NCBI GenBank assembly: GCA_963989385.1
Contig: OZ022508.1
Location: 27,054,166-27,118,165 of the forward strand
Direction: 5' to 3'
Source of the DNA: Ctena decussata
Lineage: Eukaryota; Mollusca; Bivalvia; Lucinida; Lucinidae
Length of the DNA stretch: 64,000 nt
The notes beneath the pieces are model-generated. The model was not told where the DNA came from and made no database searches. It saw only the letters and a list, made by a program, of their open reading frames with translations. Shown in pieces: positions 37,901 to 47,387 of this stretch. Numbering within the stretch: the stretch's first letter is position 1; every line of letters starts with the position of its first letter. Position numbers and translations under genes: made by a program.

Positions 37901-40900
37901 AGGTGAAAATTCCCCTTTATACACACTCTACTCAGTATTGTCAGTTGTATATGTAACAAATTAGTATTGTCCGTTTTAACAAATTAATATAGAAGAAATC
38001 CCAACCTAGGGGTTCGTCGTCACGGAAGGCAAACAGGAAGTCAGAAATGTTGTTCCCCTTTGCCCCCCCCCCCCCCCCCGCCCCCGAAAACTCTTGACGG
38101 TACACATACCGGGACTCCCATCAAGTACATTTTTGAGCTTTAATCTTTGTTCTGTAATCTTTGTTCTGACACTAGAAAACATTAAGGGCGCGTTTACACG
38201 AGCAAAGTAACTTTAACAAAGAAAGTATGACAAAGATTTTGCGTTTACACGGAGCAAAATATTTGTTTAAGAAAATGTGCCATAGAATCTTTGTCACATA
38301 AACTTTGGCAATGAAATATTTGCTGCAGTGTTCACACGACCAAATATTATTCGTCAAAGTTACCTGCAGCGATGAAACAAAATCTTTGTCACATTTTCCA
38401 CGCTTGTAGCAATGTTCTATGTTACATAATCTTTAGCAAAGCTCCCCGTTTACACGGACAAATTTAATGTATCGAAGTTACTTTACCATATATATTTGTC
38501 AAAGAAACATTGTCATATTTTGGCATTTACACGAGCAAATTTTTCTGTGACAAACCTACTTTGTCATAGAAACTTTGGTCGTGTAAACGCGCCCTAACTT
38601 GAAACTCGAAATTTGAAAAAAAATTAACTCGAACTCAGGAACACCTTACTCAGAATTCAAAAATTTTAACTCGAGAAGAATCTTTACTAGAAACTCGTAA
38701 ACCTTTATCTGAAGCTCGAAATTTTGAAATTGCTTTCAGTTTTTGCAGTTATAAAGGCTGATTTGAGAATTTATTTTCAAACATGGCTGTATGTCCAGTT
38801 TCACGTGACAACACTCATTCGTATGATCAGTAATAGCATGCCTTCCCGGGCATGAGTCCTTATAAATTTCATGCAAATTGACCGGAAAGCTTGTCATATG
38901 AACACTTAGAAACAGAGCAGCACGCCTGATTCTGCATAGGGACATCATTCCACATACTGCACATCGAAATTTTGACACTCTCTGGCTTTTATTGGGTCTA
39001 TTCAGTATCAGATCATATCTTTGTATCCCTTTCTCACTTATTACTAGGTAAATGTTTGGCAGCTTAGGAAAATAAACGTTTGAAAAGACATATTTGCTGA
39101 CATTTACAAGGCAACTTCCTGGTGTTTTCAGTACATTTACAGCGACCAAGCAAATGCTGCACGCGTCAGTTTTGTTATAACACCAGTAAATTTGTATCCA
39201 ACAAGTCGATTTAGACGTTAACACACTAAAGTGTTTCGTGCATTTTTCTTGTCGAGCAAATATGTACGTTTAAAGGTAGAAAAAACATTAGTTACTCACC
39301 AAACCTTCGCTATATCCTGAAAAACACACACTCCTGATGCGACACAACCACCTCTCCACAATTGTGCGGCTACACTCGGTGTTATATGAGCGGCGACACG
39401 AGAAAACCGCCAAGCGCAAACTCAGATCAGTCTGGGCATCTGCCTAGTCTGATCTGACCCTTTCCTAAGTGCTTAGAGGGTAGCTAAGGGTCCAAGCTAC
39501 CTCCATTCGCCTTGCGAAGACCCTGATCAGACTGGGCGGATGCCCAGGCTGATTTGAGTCTGCGCTGGGCGCAACACCACTTTGTCTGTTTTCGCGTGTC
39601 ACGGCTCAAGTATAATAGAATACCTGCATTTGTGTTATTATTCTGAGGACTCTCTCTACAAGGCAGGGGATGTCGTAAGGCACTTCCGGCTGGTATACAT
39701 ATTTGTTGTTTACTTTCGTACGAAGTCAGTGTCAAGTTAACTGCCTCCGTCATCTGTGGTACAATATACATGCTAGGAGGCTCTTCCTCTGAACAATAAG
39801 GTATTGCAAACACAAATGATGTTCCCATTGTGTCCGGTACGGGTTTCAGAGCTAAATAAAAGAATATTAAAAAAAATAAAACATGCAGAAAGAAACAACG
39901 AGACGTAACCAGTTATCTTACTTGCTTAAGTATTGTTTTCTCGTAGGTCAGCTAATCGGGTAAAGGTAGCTATAATGAAGGTTTAACTCTACTTGCCCTT
40001 TACGCGAAATCGCACTCGGACAGACAGTTAGGACAGTGGTAACGCGATTTTCAAGTAAAACAAGAAGTGAGTTGATTAACCCTTTTTATTTTCACTGTAC
40101 TATTCTATTCTTATCAAATGAAAGAGTCAAGTAGGAGGTGCCTCAGGCTGGCTTAGTTTATGTGTTTCATTTGTAAGTTTTAAGGACAAATACCGATTTG
40201 TCTTTAAATAATAGTGTAAAGCCGACAGACGCCGCGTGTTGCGGCATCTGATCTGGGTAAGCACTGTTTGACTCTTTCCTGTTTGAGGGTCGCTAGGCAT
40301 TTTTATTCCATCACTGTCATGACATATTTTGTGATCGGAGGAATGGGTCGAGAAAAAAAACTTTAAACAGGAGCCTGATTTACACCTGTAACGATTATTA
40401 TACGCAAATGGGTATAAACTTAAATCATATGTAGGCATTGCTAGCTACATACGCCAAATGCAGACCTGCTTATAAATGCATGAAACTCACACTGAAAATA
40501 GAAACATGTAGTTAATGTAAACCACGAATGTTAAGTGAGGAAATTGTGTCATATATATTGCGAACCGAACGACATTAAAATCAAACTGGAATTAATACTT
40601 TCCGTACTGATGACATTCGCGAAAATCAATTCTATCTTACTTTCGATTACTTTATTCATCAGCCATCATCAAGATTGAATTAATCGTGCTTGTGCGTTAG
40701 ATACTACAGAAACACAGTCAGGTGGCAAGACTTGCTAAATATGGAAACATTTGAAAGATTGTGTTGTTACTTATTAACTTGCTTACGAAAATATTAATAT
40801 TTACTTATTAACCTGCATACGAAAATTATTGTTTCTCTTGCATGTACCCAGCGAGCAGCTACGTTGTAAGCGGCTCGTAAGATCAAAGTTTCTCTGGGCA

Positions 40901-40948
40901 TTTCCGCTTATTCTAATACAGACGGGCAAATACAGAGCTCCAGATAAG

Positions 40949-41002
<54 letters not shown>

Positions 41003-44000
41003 GGGATCTTGAGGATCATTTACATGTACATATATTTTTTCTTGTTCCTCAAGGAAAACATATGTTGTGTCCCTCATTAAAACCGTCTCAGCGAGGCGGT
41101 TTTAATGAGGGTTACAATATGTGTTTTTACGGATAGAAAATGAGTATTATCCTATGATTATCCTTGTTCACTCTTCTTATCTGCTGAAATACTTTATTCC
41201 TAATGACCATACCGATTGAGATGACTCATCTGGGGAAGGTCTGCGATCGCGAGTTAATACGTTGGTGTTTCTACCTTGCTGTCTGCGACAGCTCTATCTC
41301 GTGAATTGTTTCAGTATGCGTGTGGTCAAATGGGGTGCCTCATGCCGAGACCGGTCAATAATCCTAACATGTACATGTTAAACCATGATTATTGCTGTTG
41401 CACAATTTGGCCTCGACGAAAACATAAACTCGGTAATCATATTTTCAGTGCTGATGTTTTTGCTTTTATAAGGTGGCCATTACCTGAGTCCTGTTTGAAT
41501 GTAATCCTCTTAACCTATTGAAAACTAAAATCTAAAACCGTCTAGAAATTAAACACTCTTGTCATTGTGACTTGACTCTTAGTCCGTTTCTTAAGGATTA
41601 TTTGGGCTAATTGCAAGTTCTTGCCGTATCTGTCATCTACTTCCTGATGCCCATGCCTAATGGCTGGACCGAGCTTGACTTTGTGGTAGAACATCGGTTT
41701 ATGAACAAGATCAATGACCAAGTAAACGTCGATCAATGAGACTGTTAGATGCCTTTTCTGGAATAAACTCTATTTTTTTCAAAAAGCTATTTCCTTTCTC
41801 TATAATGCATACACTGGACATTAATATATATACATAAAAAAGTAAAAAACTGATTATTACACATTGTTATCGGGTAATCACTCATTTGCTGCATATAATT
41901 AGTGTCTAGCGGGGTAAATTCGGACAGCAGGTTAATTCGGACTGTGACATTGTTTCCTTTATATGTCAGTTGTTTAGAATTACAACAAAATTAACTGGGC
42001 AAACTGTGAGAATCCTGAAAAGACAGCTCATTATGAGTCGTCTAATCGCGATTTTCAATATTTGCAATGGTATGTCCGAATTTACCCGCTGTCCGAAGTT
42101 ACCCGACTCGACTCTAAGGTCGAATTACTCGATTAATCGACAGAAACCACTACCCATGGCTGTCGTCTATCTAGGACTTTGGCGGTTTTGAGGCTTAGTT
42201 AGGGAAAGCCTGCAATCGCGACGTAATGCATCGGCTTCTATTACTTAGGTCTGCTTTATCTCGCGGAATGCGTCGGGGAGCCTACACTCGGAGCGGATGT
42301 TCGTTGCCTTGCGCAGTTAAGCAACACTGAAGTACACGTAGTTTAAGTTTATTGCACTGTATTCCAAAAAGATACGTTAATTGATGTAGTACTTTAATAT
42401 TTATGGCAATTATAGTTTAATAGATACTGTATTTAGTTCTTATAGGGCTTTATATAATATTTGCATGACCATACGTTTGTATGATAACAAGTCTGAGCGT
42501 TTTACATTGTAACAAACAGACATTTTCAACATTAAACACTTCTGTTTATTATATTATAGACTTAGTCGAGAATTATAAACTGTAGGTACTTTTGTGAACG
42601 TGGAAAATGAAAGCACTTACCAGACTGCACAACAGCAAGGAATCCTGTAACGAAACAAAACTGTCGGTTGACATTGTAAGTATCTCATAGTTGCGAGGTG
42701 TAGACACCATATTCTTGCACATCAGATAAGGATATACGCGAGTTTCACCTGTACCGGCAGCTCTTATTTCACCCATATCATTTCATCCGGGAAGGGATAT
42801 AAAGCAAGAATGGTCATTTTTTGTTTATATATGGGGTCACCTATCTGCATCGTCAAGTAACGATTGTTATGCGGCTGATGACGTCAAAAGGACGGCAACA
42901 TACCGTCATTTTCTTGCCACATCGGGTTTCAACGTAAAGAAACGAACGTCGGCCGTTGCGAGCATCGACCTCTTTAAAACTGTAATAGAAACCTCTGTAA
43001 CGCTTAAATTGTTCCTCCCTGAAAATCAAACGTTGTTTATCTGAAGGTATGCAAGGAAAAGTGTCTGTTATGGGTGTGAGATGCAGATAGAAAAGTATTT
43101 CACTCGGCCTTACTGTTCGGCATCTCTCGGCTACCTCGTGGTACCGAACATTGATGTTGGGACAGAGTTTTCTATCAGCACTTAACAGCCATGCAAGATA
43201 CTTTTAATGCAGCTCGCGGATCAATATCCGACATTACGAACCATGCTGCATGATGACAATGTTAGCTTAATCGACAGATTTTTCTATCTGCATCACACCT
43301 GTGAGGGATACTTTTTTTTCGCACATCCTTTGACGAACGATGTTTTATCTGCTTTAAATGCATAATTTTAGCATTCGAAAAATTTATATTTGATCTTGAA
43401 AGAAGACGCCGTTCGGATTTTACATCAACGTTCGTCGTGTAAAACTGATTCATCGTCCGAAAAACCGACGTAACATGACGTCACACTCAGAAAGTTTACC
43501 TCCTATACAAACAACCAAGGGATTGACTGCACGTAATATTCGCGTATTGTTTGCTCGTCCTGGTAGAGATGAATGTAATATCAGCTAGATTCTAAGTATC
43601 TTTCATGGGTGTGAGGTGTGGATAGAAAAATTCCGTCACGATGTCCACTGTATGGCATCACGGGGCTTGCCGTGTGACGCCGAACAGTGATCAGCAGTCT
43701 ATTCCCTCCTCCCACAAATGAAAGATACTAAGTCTATTAATTTATTCCGTAAGATTCACAACGTTGATATCGAAGATAGAACTCCTCACAGCTTTTGAGA
43801 GTTTCTGTTAACGTTTGATACATGGATTGTTAGCTCTATATTGACATAGGAAAGCTTGTTACTAGGCTTTATGACTACAGGGACGACTTCAATTTTCCAT
43901 AGGTAACCTACCATTTCCGAGTAGCAATATTCCTGCATACAGACTTTATGTCTCTCAGTTAGTCCGCTATTCTAGAGCCTGTTTTAATTTACAAGACTTT

Positions 44001-47000
44001 GTTGATAGAGGGATGCTACTCACCAGCAAACTGTTGTCTCAGGGTTATTGCAGAGCAAAGCTTGTGTCAACTCTTAAGGAGTTCAATGGGAGACAACATG
44101 ACCTCGTTGATCCCTACAATGTGGCAATTTCTTAACTTATTTCCGACCTGACTGCCACGGCCGAAACATAGTATGGCTTTCATTTTAACGGATCCATATA
44201 TGTTTATCTAAACATTTCGGATTTGTGAATGCTTGAACGGGTTAGACGATTTCGGACTTCAGATTTTGGTACTTTTACCGCTCTACTTGAAATATGACCA
44301 CATTATCAATGACAGGCGCTCAGTACTTAATGATAACGTTTGACTCGGAAAAAGCTGACATCATTTTTCCATTTCCTTGACATCACCATATGAAAAACAA
44401 TCGCCACTTGAAGGGAAAGGTATATGACCTTCTATACAACAAATGCATCCACTTCACGTGCTTAGAACCCGGTCCTGGGTGAAATAACATGGGTGCGATA
44501 AGAATTGTTGGTACAGGTGAAACTAACGGATATCTTTAGTTAGTGTGCTAGAAAAGAACTGTTCGTATAAGTGAACATTGCAGATATCCATATCTAGTGT
44601 AGGTAAAAGATTACCGGTTTGGCATTTCAGAAGATTATGTTAACTACATTGTTCGAAGATTTAGCATTTTTTAGATACTTGTGGACAGTGATACAAGAAA
44701 CCATGTCTGGTCAAATTGTCAATCGATGCAGTACATATATCAAATGTTAACTCGTTTATGCCCAGTGCAGTATTCCATCTTTCAACATGTATGCGTCCAT
44801 TTACCAATGAAGGGTTGTATGGTTTATTTATTTGAAACACGTTTATCTAATTTTAAAATACCCAAGTAGTATAGACCCTGACCAGACGACGCCTTATGAT
44901 GCGTCTGATCTAGATCTGCTTTATGAGTTAAAATAAACACTGCTGACTGCGAGAAAACAAGGTTAAACGATTGACCAGTTGGGATTCTGATATATAGACA
45001 TATTAATAAATAAATACATCCCTGCAGCTGAGGAATCGGACTTAATTCTGTTTAATGTATATAATTAAAATCTTACAGAGTTCCTTCAAGAACAGAGAAC
45101 ACATTCAGAAGAAAGAATATGGGCCAGACTACGTAGTTTCGGCTAATAAAGCCTCATCAGTGACCTTGACAATATCTGGTGAAGAAACCAAAGAAACACG
45201 TACTGTAATTTCTTAATCTTATTTGGTCAGTCGATTCATAGACTGATTAGTATCAAAAAGGGTCCAAATAATATAAAAGACGATGATCTAGAATAAGAAT
45301 CTAAACCAAAATAGAATTCCAGATTTCTCAGATTCTGAATATAGCCTCTGATCTCAAAGGACGAAAATAAAAAATAATCTGCACTATGGATGATGTACAG
45401 GGAGACGTTTCACGGCCGCCAGACGGCACAACACCAGACGCAATGAGTTAAAATTAAAATCTTAAAGAGTTCCTTCAAGAGCAGAGAACACATTCAGAAG
45501 AAAGAATATGGGCCAGACTACATGCTTCTTTTATTGTGAACACCATAATTCAGTAAATTAGTAATACAAGAATAAGTCATAGGTAAGCCATAAAAATACG
45601 TGAATAAAACATAATGATAATAATAAAAAATGTGGCAAATAACTGGATTGTTTTGTCTTCACACTTGAAAACATCATTAAATATATATATTCAAAAATCT
45701 CTTTGTTATCAATATAATCAGATACGCTTTCTCAATATGTCGCTTAATGCGTTAATGCTCTAGTTTCCAGGGAAACATATCATTTAATATCAAATGATTC
45801 GAAATGCCAATGACTTGATTTATTTAAAGCACTAATGACAGAGACAATACTTCGATATTTCAGAGCCCAAGCCTATATCAGTTACGCACTAATTGTTTAT
45901 CATCGAAGTTGTTTCTATATAGTCGCTTTCTATATATATTCTAAGTTAAAACATGGGTGGACCTTTGAAAAAAATTCCAACCCAAAACGTTTGATTATGT
46001 ACCAGTTGAGTATGCAGATTTTAAAGTTCAAGGACACACGTTTTAGTGAAATGACTGCATTTGCACCTTTATGCCTTCATTCCCAACAGTGGTCAACTCT
46101 TAAAGGAAATAATTTGCTTCTCTACCAGAAAATCTTTCCTTTAAGAGAGGACTACGTCGTCCAGGGAATCAAACAGGCTGTCACAAAAGTTGCTCCTTTT
46201 GTAAAATTGGCGAACAAATGGTGGTGCACCCAGAGACATTAAGTATTAGATGCCAACTGCAGACACACCAGTACATGCCTCGAAAACCAACAAATGTCCA
46301 TTATGTTTCATATCGGCATGTTGATTTAAAACAAAGTAGGTAAAAGCAGAATACGATTTATCACATGACGTCGCTGTCAGTCGGTGGATAACGTCGTGTC
46401 ATAAAAATCATATGACTACACTTCACAGTATCCGAACTCACTGTACCATCTCGTCCGGTTTTCATAGAGTTGAATCGAGAGTACAAAGTTCGCTTATAAC
46501 CAGTGGTCGGAAATCATTATGTTTTGAGATTTTATCCGGAATCTGCTGCGTCATTTATAGTTATTCAGCTTCGATAATGTAAAGAGGTAAGTTTAATATA
46601 ATTTGCTCTTCGGTCTTTTACTTTATTACCCTGTACAACGAAAACCTCATGGCCGTCACAGAAATTTTATTCCGAACAGCTTAATTTAACACGAGTTTGT
46701 GTCGTGCAAAAGCTAGCTATCATTCTATTATCAAAACAAACAAACTGTAGATTGATAACGCCTTCAGTTTATTTTAATTTTTTTTATAAAACATGTAAGA
46801 AAAGGCTCAAAATGGTTTTAGAATCATGCCAAGGGCGATTTGAATACTGTACCGTTTACTATCCACCCATACACGACATTGTACAGGGCAATAAAGTAAA
46901 AGACGGAAGATCAAATTATATTAAACTTACCTCTTTACATTTTCGAAGCTGAATAACTATGAATGACGCATCAGATTCCGGATAAAATCTCAAAACATAA

Positions 47001-47387
47001 TGATTTCCGACTACTGGTTATAAGCGAATGTTTGTTCTCTCGATTCGACGCTATGAAAACCGGAAGAGCTTGTACAGAGCGTTCGGATACTGTGCACTTG
47101 AAATAAGACTTTGGCGCGTACATGTTGCGCCATTGACGACGTCCGTGTCAACAATGCGTTTTCTAATTGAAATAATGTTCATTTTGAAGGCGATGAAATC
47201 CCACTTTAAAGGGTCACATGATAAACAGAATTCATATGAAATTTATGATGTCAATGTAATGTAAAAATGTAAAAAAAAAAAGCTAATGCATAGAAGACGA
47301 ACACACGGGGGTGAGCGTTTACTTACCAAGAAATGCCGGTAGGTACCATATCATATAGTTATTCTTGTATTTCGTCCCTTCTCTCAT
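31057..47387 (-). CDS. IgGFc-binding-domain type I membrane protein, complete five-exon gene
   Basis: Coding exons on the minus strand are 47387-47327, 42644-42621, 39851-39624, 33155-32682 and 31931-31057 (61, 24, 228, 474 and 875 nt). All four introns are GT-AG and phase 1, giving 553 aa. Predicted order: signal peptide at about 1-28; ectodomain at 29-445, with IgGFc-domain hallmarks such as D-L-T-G-I-K-I-T-S-S-L-P-V-S-V and T-T-W-G-K-R-F; Asp-rich motifs at about 446-478 (D-N-D-C-D-N-S-I-D-E-E and D-D-D-G-D-G-L-V-D-E); one transmembrane helix at about 511-536; 17-aa cytoplasmic tail. The IgGFc_binding family (PF17517) is known from mammalian FCGBP and is, to my knowledge, expanded in molluscs. 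A cell-surface recognition or adhesion role is inferred. The ligand is unknown, and IgG binding itself is not expected in an invertebrate. Confidence 0.88.
31932..32681 (-). other. Intron 4 of the IgGFc-like gene
   Basis: 750-bp GT-AG intron without recognisable repeats. Confidence 0.8.
32682..33155 (-). CDS. IgGFc-like gene, exon 4 (core IgGFc-binding domain)
   Basis: Acceptor TTCATTGCAG|CG, donor ATTG|GTGAGT. Encodes A-F-R-L-I-A-T-N-D-I-T-L-Y-I-D to N-I-T-L-K-I-I. It includes H-V-S-C-L-C-D-L-T-G, a G-S-R-N segment and Q-L-L-P-D-T-T-W-G-K, the strongest family matches. Several N-x-S/T sites are present. Confidence 0.9.
33156..36689 (-). other. Intron 3, part without recognised elements
   Basis: AT-rich; several short ORFs on both strands show no recognisable domain or splice logic. 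Confidence 0.55.
36690..37548 (-). mobile_element. Modular element related to the Helitron-like group (intron 3)
   Basis: The minus-strand start is TTTTTAGCGCGCCTTTGC, followed by a GCGTCC/GTCCGCGTC-type stretch (plus strand 37420-37500, GACGCCGACGAGG). Modules with AGGTCAAGGACACA and GCATGGATGCTTTGC-GC-GCTG recur near 36715, 37108 and 37281. It shares the TTTTTAGC start and TCAAGG modules with the other modular elements but has a different body. The 3-prime end is not resolved. Confidence 0.5.
36960..36978. repeat. Poly-G tract
   Basis: GTGTGTGTGGGG followed by an uninterrupted G run; simple sequence only. Confidence 0.8.
38066..38092. repeat. Poly-C tract
   Basis: An almost pure run of C in intron 3. 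Confidence 0.85.
38186..38594. mobile_element. Harbinger-like MITE H1, 409 bp, TSD TAA (intron 3)
   Basis: Inverted termini GGGCGCGTTTACACGA and TCGTGTAAACGCGCCC, flanked by TAA on both sides (38183-38185 and 38595-38597). A 3-bp TAA/TTA duplication with GGGC-type ends is typical of PIF/Harbinger MITEs. The interior has four to five diverged repeats of a GTTTACACG-GCAAA unit with CTTTGTCA. Confidence 0.85.
38736..39224 (-). other. Unassigned 162-aa ORF inside intron 3
   Basis: The longest unassigned ORF in the window, on the gene strand. It is Cys-rich (K-F-R-C-A-V-C-G, C-C-H-V), with no IgGFc resemblance. Exons 3 and 4 join in frame without it. Could be a decayed repeat-encoded piece or chance. 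Confidence 0.15.
39384..39612. mobile_element. Foldback MITE M1, copy 4 (intron 3, beside exon 3 donor)
   Basis: Left TATGAGCGGCGACACGAGAA, right TTCGCGTGTCACGGCTCA. It lies 11 bp downstream of the exon 3 splice donor on the minus strand. Confidence 0.85.
39624..39851 (-). CDS. IgGFc-like gene, exon 3
   Basis: Acceptor after a long pyrimidine tract (TTTTATTTAG|CT), donor GCAG|GTATTC. Encodes A-L-K-P-V-P-D-T-M-G-T-S-F-V-F-A-I-P-Y to N-N-T-N, the first ectodomain part, with two Cys (Y-C-S and Q-I-C-I) and one further Cys (P-C-R). The G-T-S-F-V-F-A opening is like the family N-terminus. An M1 MITE begins 11 bp beyond the donor. Confidence 0.85.
40127..40438 (-). other. Repeat-derived 103-aa ORF in intron 2
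   Basis: Contains H-D-S-D-G-I-K-M-P-S-D-P-Q-T-G-K and a T-Q-I-R-C-R-N-T-R-R stretch. The DNA word GACAGACGCCGCGTGTTGCGG with TCTGATCTG recurs in altered form near 44885. It is probably translated repeat and not an exon; no exon phase match was tested as plausible. Confidence 0.25.
40949..41000. repeat. (GT)n microsatellite (intron 2)
   Basis: About 25 uninterrupted GT units. ORFs of Cys-Val or Thr-His here are artefacts. Confidence 0.95.
41058..41124. mobile_element. 66-bp miniature foldback
   Basis: CATATGTTGTGTCCCTCATT / AATGAGGGTTACAATATG arms with CGGTTTTAATGAGGG pairing to CCCTCATTAAAACCG. The outer TA context is compatible with mariner-type insertion, but it is too small to classify. 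Confidence 0.6.
41200..42300. repeat. Duplicated pair plus foldback (intron 2)
   Basis: CTGCGATCGCGAGTTAATACGTTGG ... CTATCTCGTGAATTG (41240-41310) recurs as CTGCAATCGCGACGTAATGC ... TTATCTCGCGGAATG (42210-42272). Between them lies a foldback, 41909-42105, with GCGGGGTAAATTCGGACAGC and its complement GCTGTCCGAAGTTACCCG at the ends. No TSD is clear. Confidence 0.5.
42621..42644 (-). CDS. IgGFc-like gene, 24-nt microexon
   Basis: Acceptor TTTCGTTACAG|GA and donor TCTG|GTAAGT bound 24 nt that encode the core of the signal peptide (G-F-L-A-V-V-Q-S, sharing codons with both neighbours). Phases match exon 1 and exon 3 exactly. It is in frame if skipped. The 1.9-kb distance to a typical minus ORF start (ATG 42671) is irrelevant: that ATG is in another frame and leads to a stop after splicing. 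Confidence 0.75.
43030..43740. repeat. GTGTGAGGTGTGGATAGAAAA repeat cluster (intron 1)
   Basis: GGGTGTGAGATGCAGATAGAAAA (43073), its inverse TTTTTCTATCTGCATCACACC (43272) and GGGTGTGAGGTGTGGATAGA (43610) are three related copies, two direct and one inverted. GGCATC and ACCGAACA arms show foldback structure. Unclassified. Confidence 0.55.
43829..44128 (+). pseudogene. LINE reverse-transcriptase C-terminal fragment (family L2), copy 2 (intron 1)
   Basis: Reads Y-I-D-I-G-K-L-V-T-R-L-Y-D-Y-R-D-D-F-N-F-P, then after a +1 frameshift N-L-P-F-P-S-S-N-I-P ... L-Y-V-S-Q-L-V-R-Y-S-R-A-C ... L-L-S-Q-G-Y ... K-E-F-N-G-R-Q-H-D-L-V-D and a stop. This is the well-known thumb/C-terminal signature of LINE reverse transcriptases (LYDKRDDFNF, VYISQLIRYARAC). 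The catalytic YADD region is absent, so it is 5-prime truncated and dead. Antisense to the host gene. Confidence 0.75.
45047..45216 (+). pseudogene. Unrecognised coding tail U1, copy 2 (intron 1)
   Basis: The frame M-Y-I-I-K-I-L-Q-S-S-F-K-N-R-E-H-I-Q-K-K-E-Y-G-P-D-Y-V-V-S-A ends at TAA. It retains the copy 1 residues at nearly every position, with changes concentrated near the end. Confidence 0.4.
45449..45537 (+). pseudogene. Unrecognised coding tail U1, copy 3, truncated (intron 1)
   Basis: Repeats I-K-I-L-K-S-S-F-K-S-R-E-H-I-Q-K-K-E-Y-G-P-D-Y and then diverges abruptly at ACATGCTTC. It lies about 390 bp after copy 2, so this is a local partial duplication. A weaker match lies at 53690-53790. 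Confidence 0.4.
45538..46360. other. No gene recognised; 135-aa ORF judged spurious
   Basis: AT-rich intron 1 sequence. Plus ORF 45835-46242 lacks recognised motifs. A small hairpin (CTCTTAAAGGAAA / TTTCCTTTAAGAG) is at 46094-46148. Confidence 0.4.
46361..47250 (+). repeat. Dispersed repeat R280, copy 3, interrupted (intron 1)
   Basis: Left part TGACGTCGCTGTCAGTCGGTGG to 46423; right part from 47100 (GAAATAAGACTTTGGCGC, GACGACGTCCGTGTCAACAA, TAAAGGGTCACATG). Compared with 4657-4932, the junction GACTACACTT|GAAATAAGAC aligns without gap to GACCACACGTGTAATAACAC once the insert and one CACTT are removed. Confidence 0.75.
46424..47094. mobile_element. Foldback element T5a: CACAGTATCCG termini, 5-bp TSD CACTT, 671 bp (intron 1)
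   Basis: CACTT at 46419-46423 and 47095-47099 flanks inverted arms of about 215 bp: CACAGTATCCGAACTCACTG on the left, and on the right the complement of CACAGTATCCGAACGCTCTG. The arms stay alignable to about 46640 and 46877, leaving a loop of about 235 bp. The R280 comparison proves insertion. Encodes nothing recognisable; the 82-aa ORF at 46704 spans loop and arm. Confidence 0.85.
47327..47387 (-). CDS. IgGFc-like gene, coding exon 1 (start and first half of signal peptide)
   Basis: Starts at ATG 47387 (context ACAATGA, with A at -3) and encodes M-R-E-G-T-K-Y-K-N-N-Y-M-I-W-Y-L-P-A-F-L plus one base. The donor is G|GTAAGT. The start was chosen because it is the only in-frame Met that completes a signal peptide when joined to exon 2. 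A possible upstream acceptor (CTCCTTGCAG, exon base 47430) suggests a non-coding exon 5-prime of it. Confidence 0.8.

Noticed and set aside
38736..39224. 162-aa ORF as an additional exon of the IgGFc-like gene
   Set aside because: Exons 3 and 4 already join in matching phase with continuous family similarity, and this ORF shows no IgGFc-like motif.
39484..39620. C-terminal extension of the exon 3 ORF (to 39484)
   Set aside because: The frame beyond 39624 runs through the GT donor into the M1 MITE; the splice donor is consensus and the next exon matches phase.
42573..42776. ATG at 42671 as the gene start (ORF containing M-S-T-D-S-F)
   Set aside because: Its frame is phase 0 at the GTAAGT donor; splicing to exon 3 would give a stop (CTC TGA) at once. 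The 24-nt microexon frame is the one that fits both neighbours.
45835..46242. 135-aa plus-strand ORF as a gene
   Set aside because: No recognisable domain, located in an intron of the opposite-strand gene among repeat debris, and its length is within chance for this composition.
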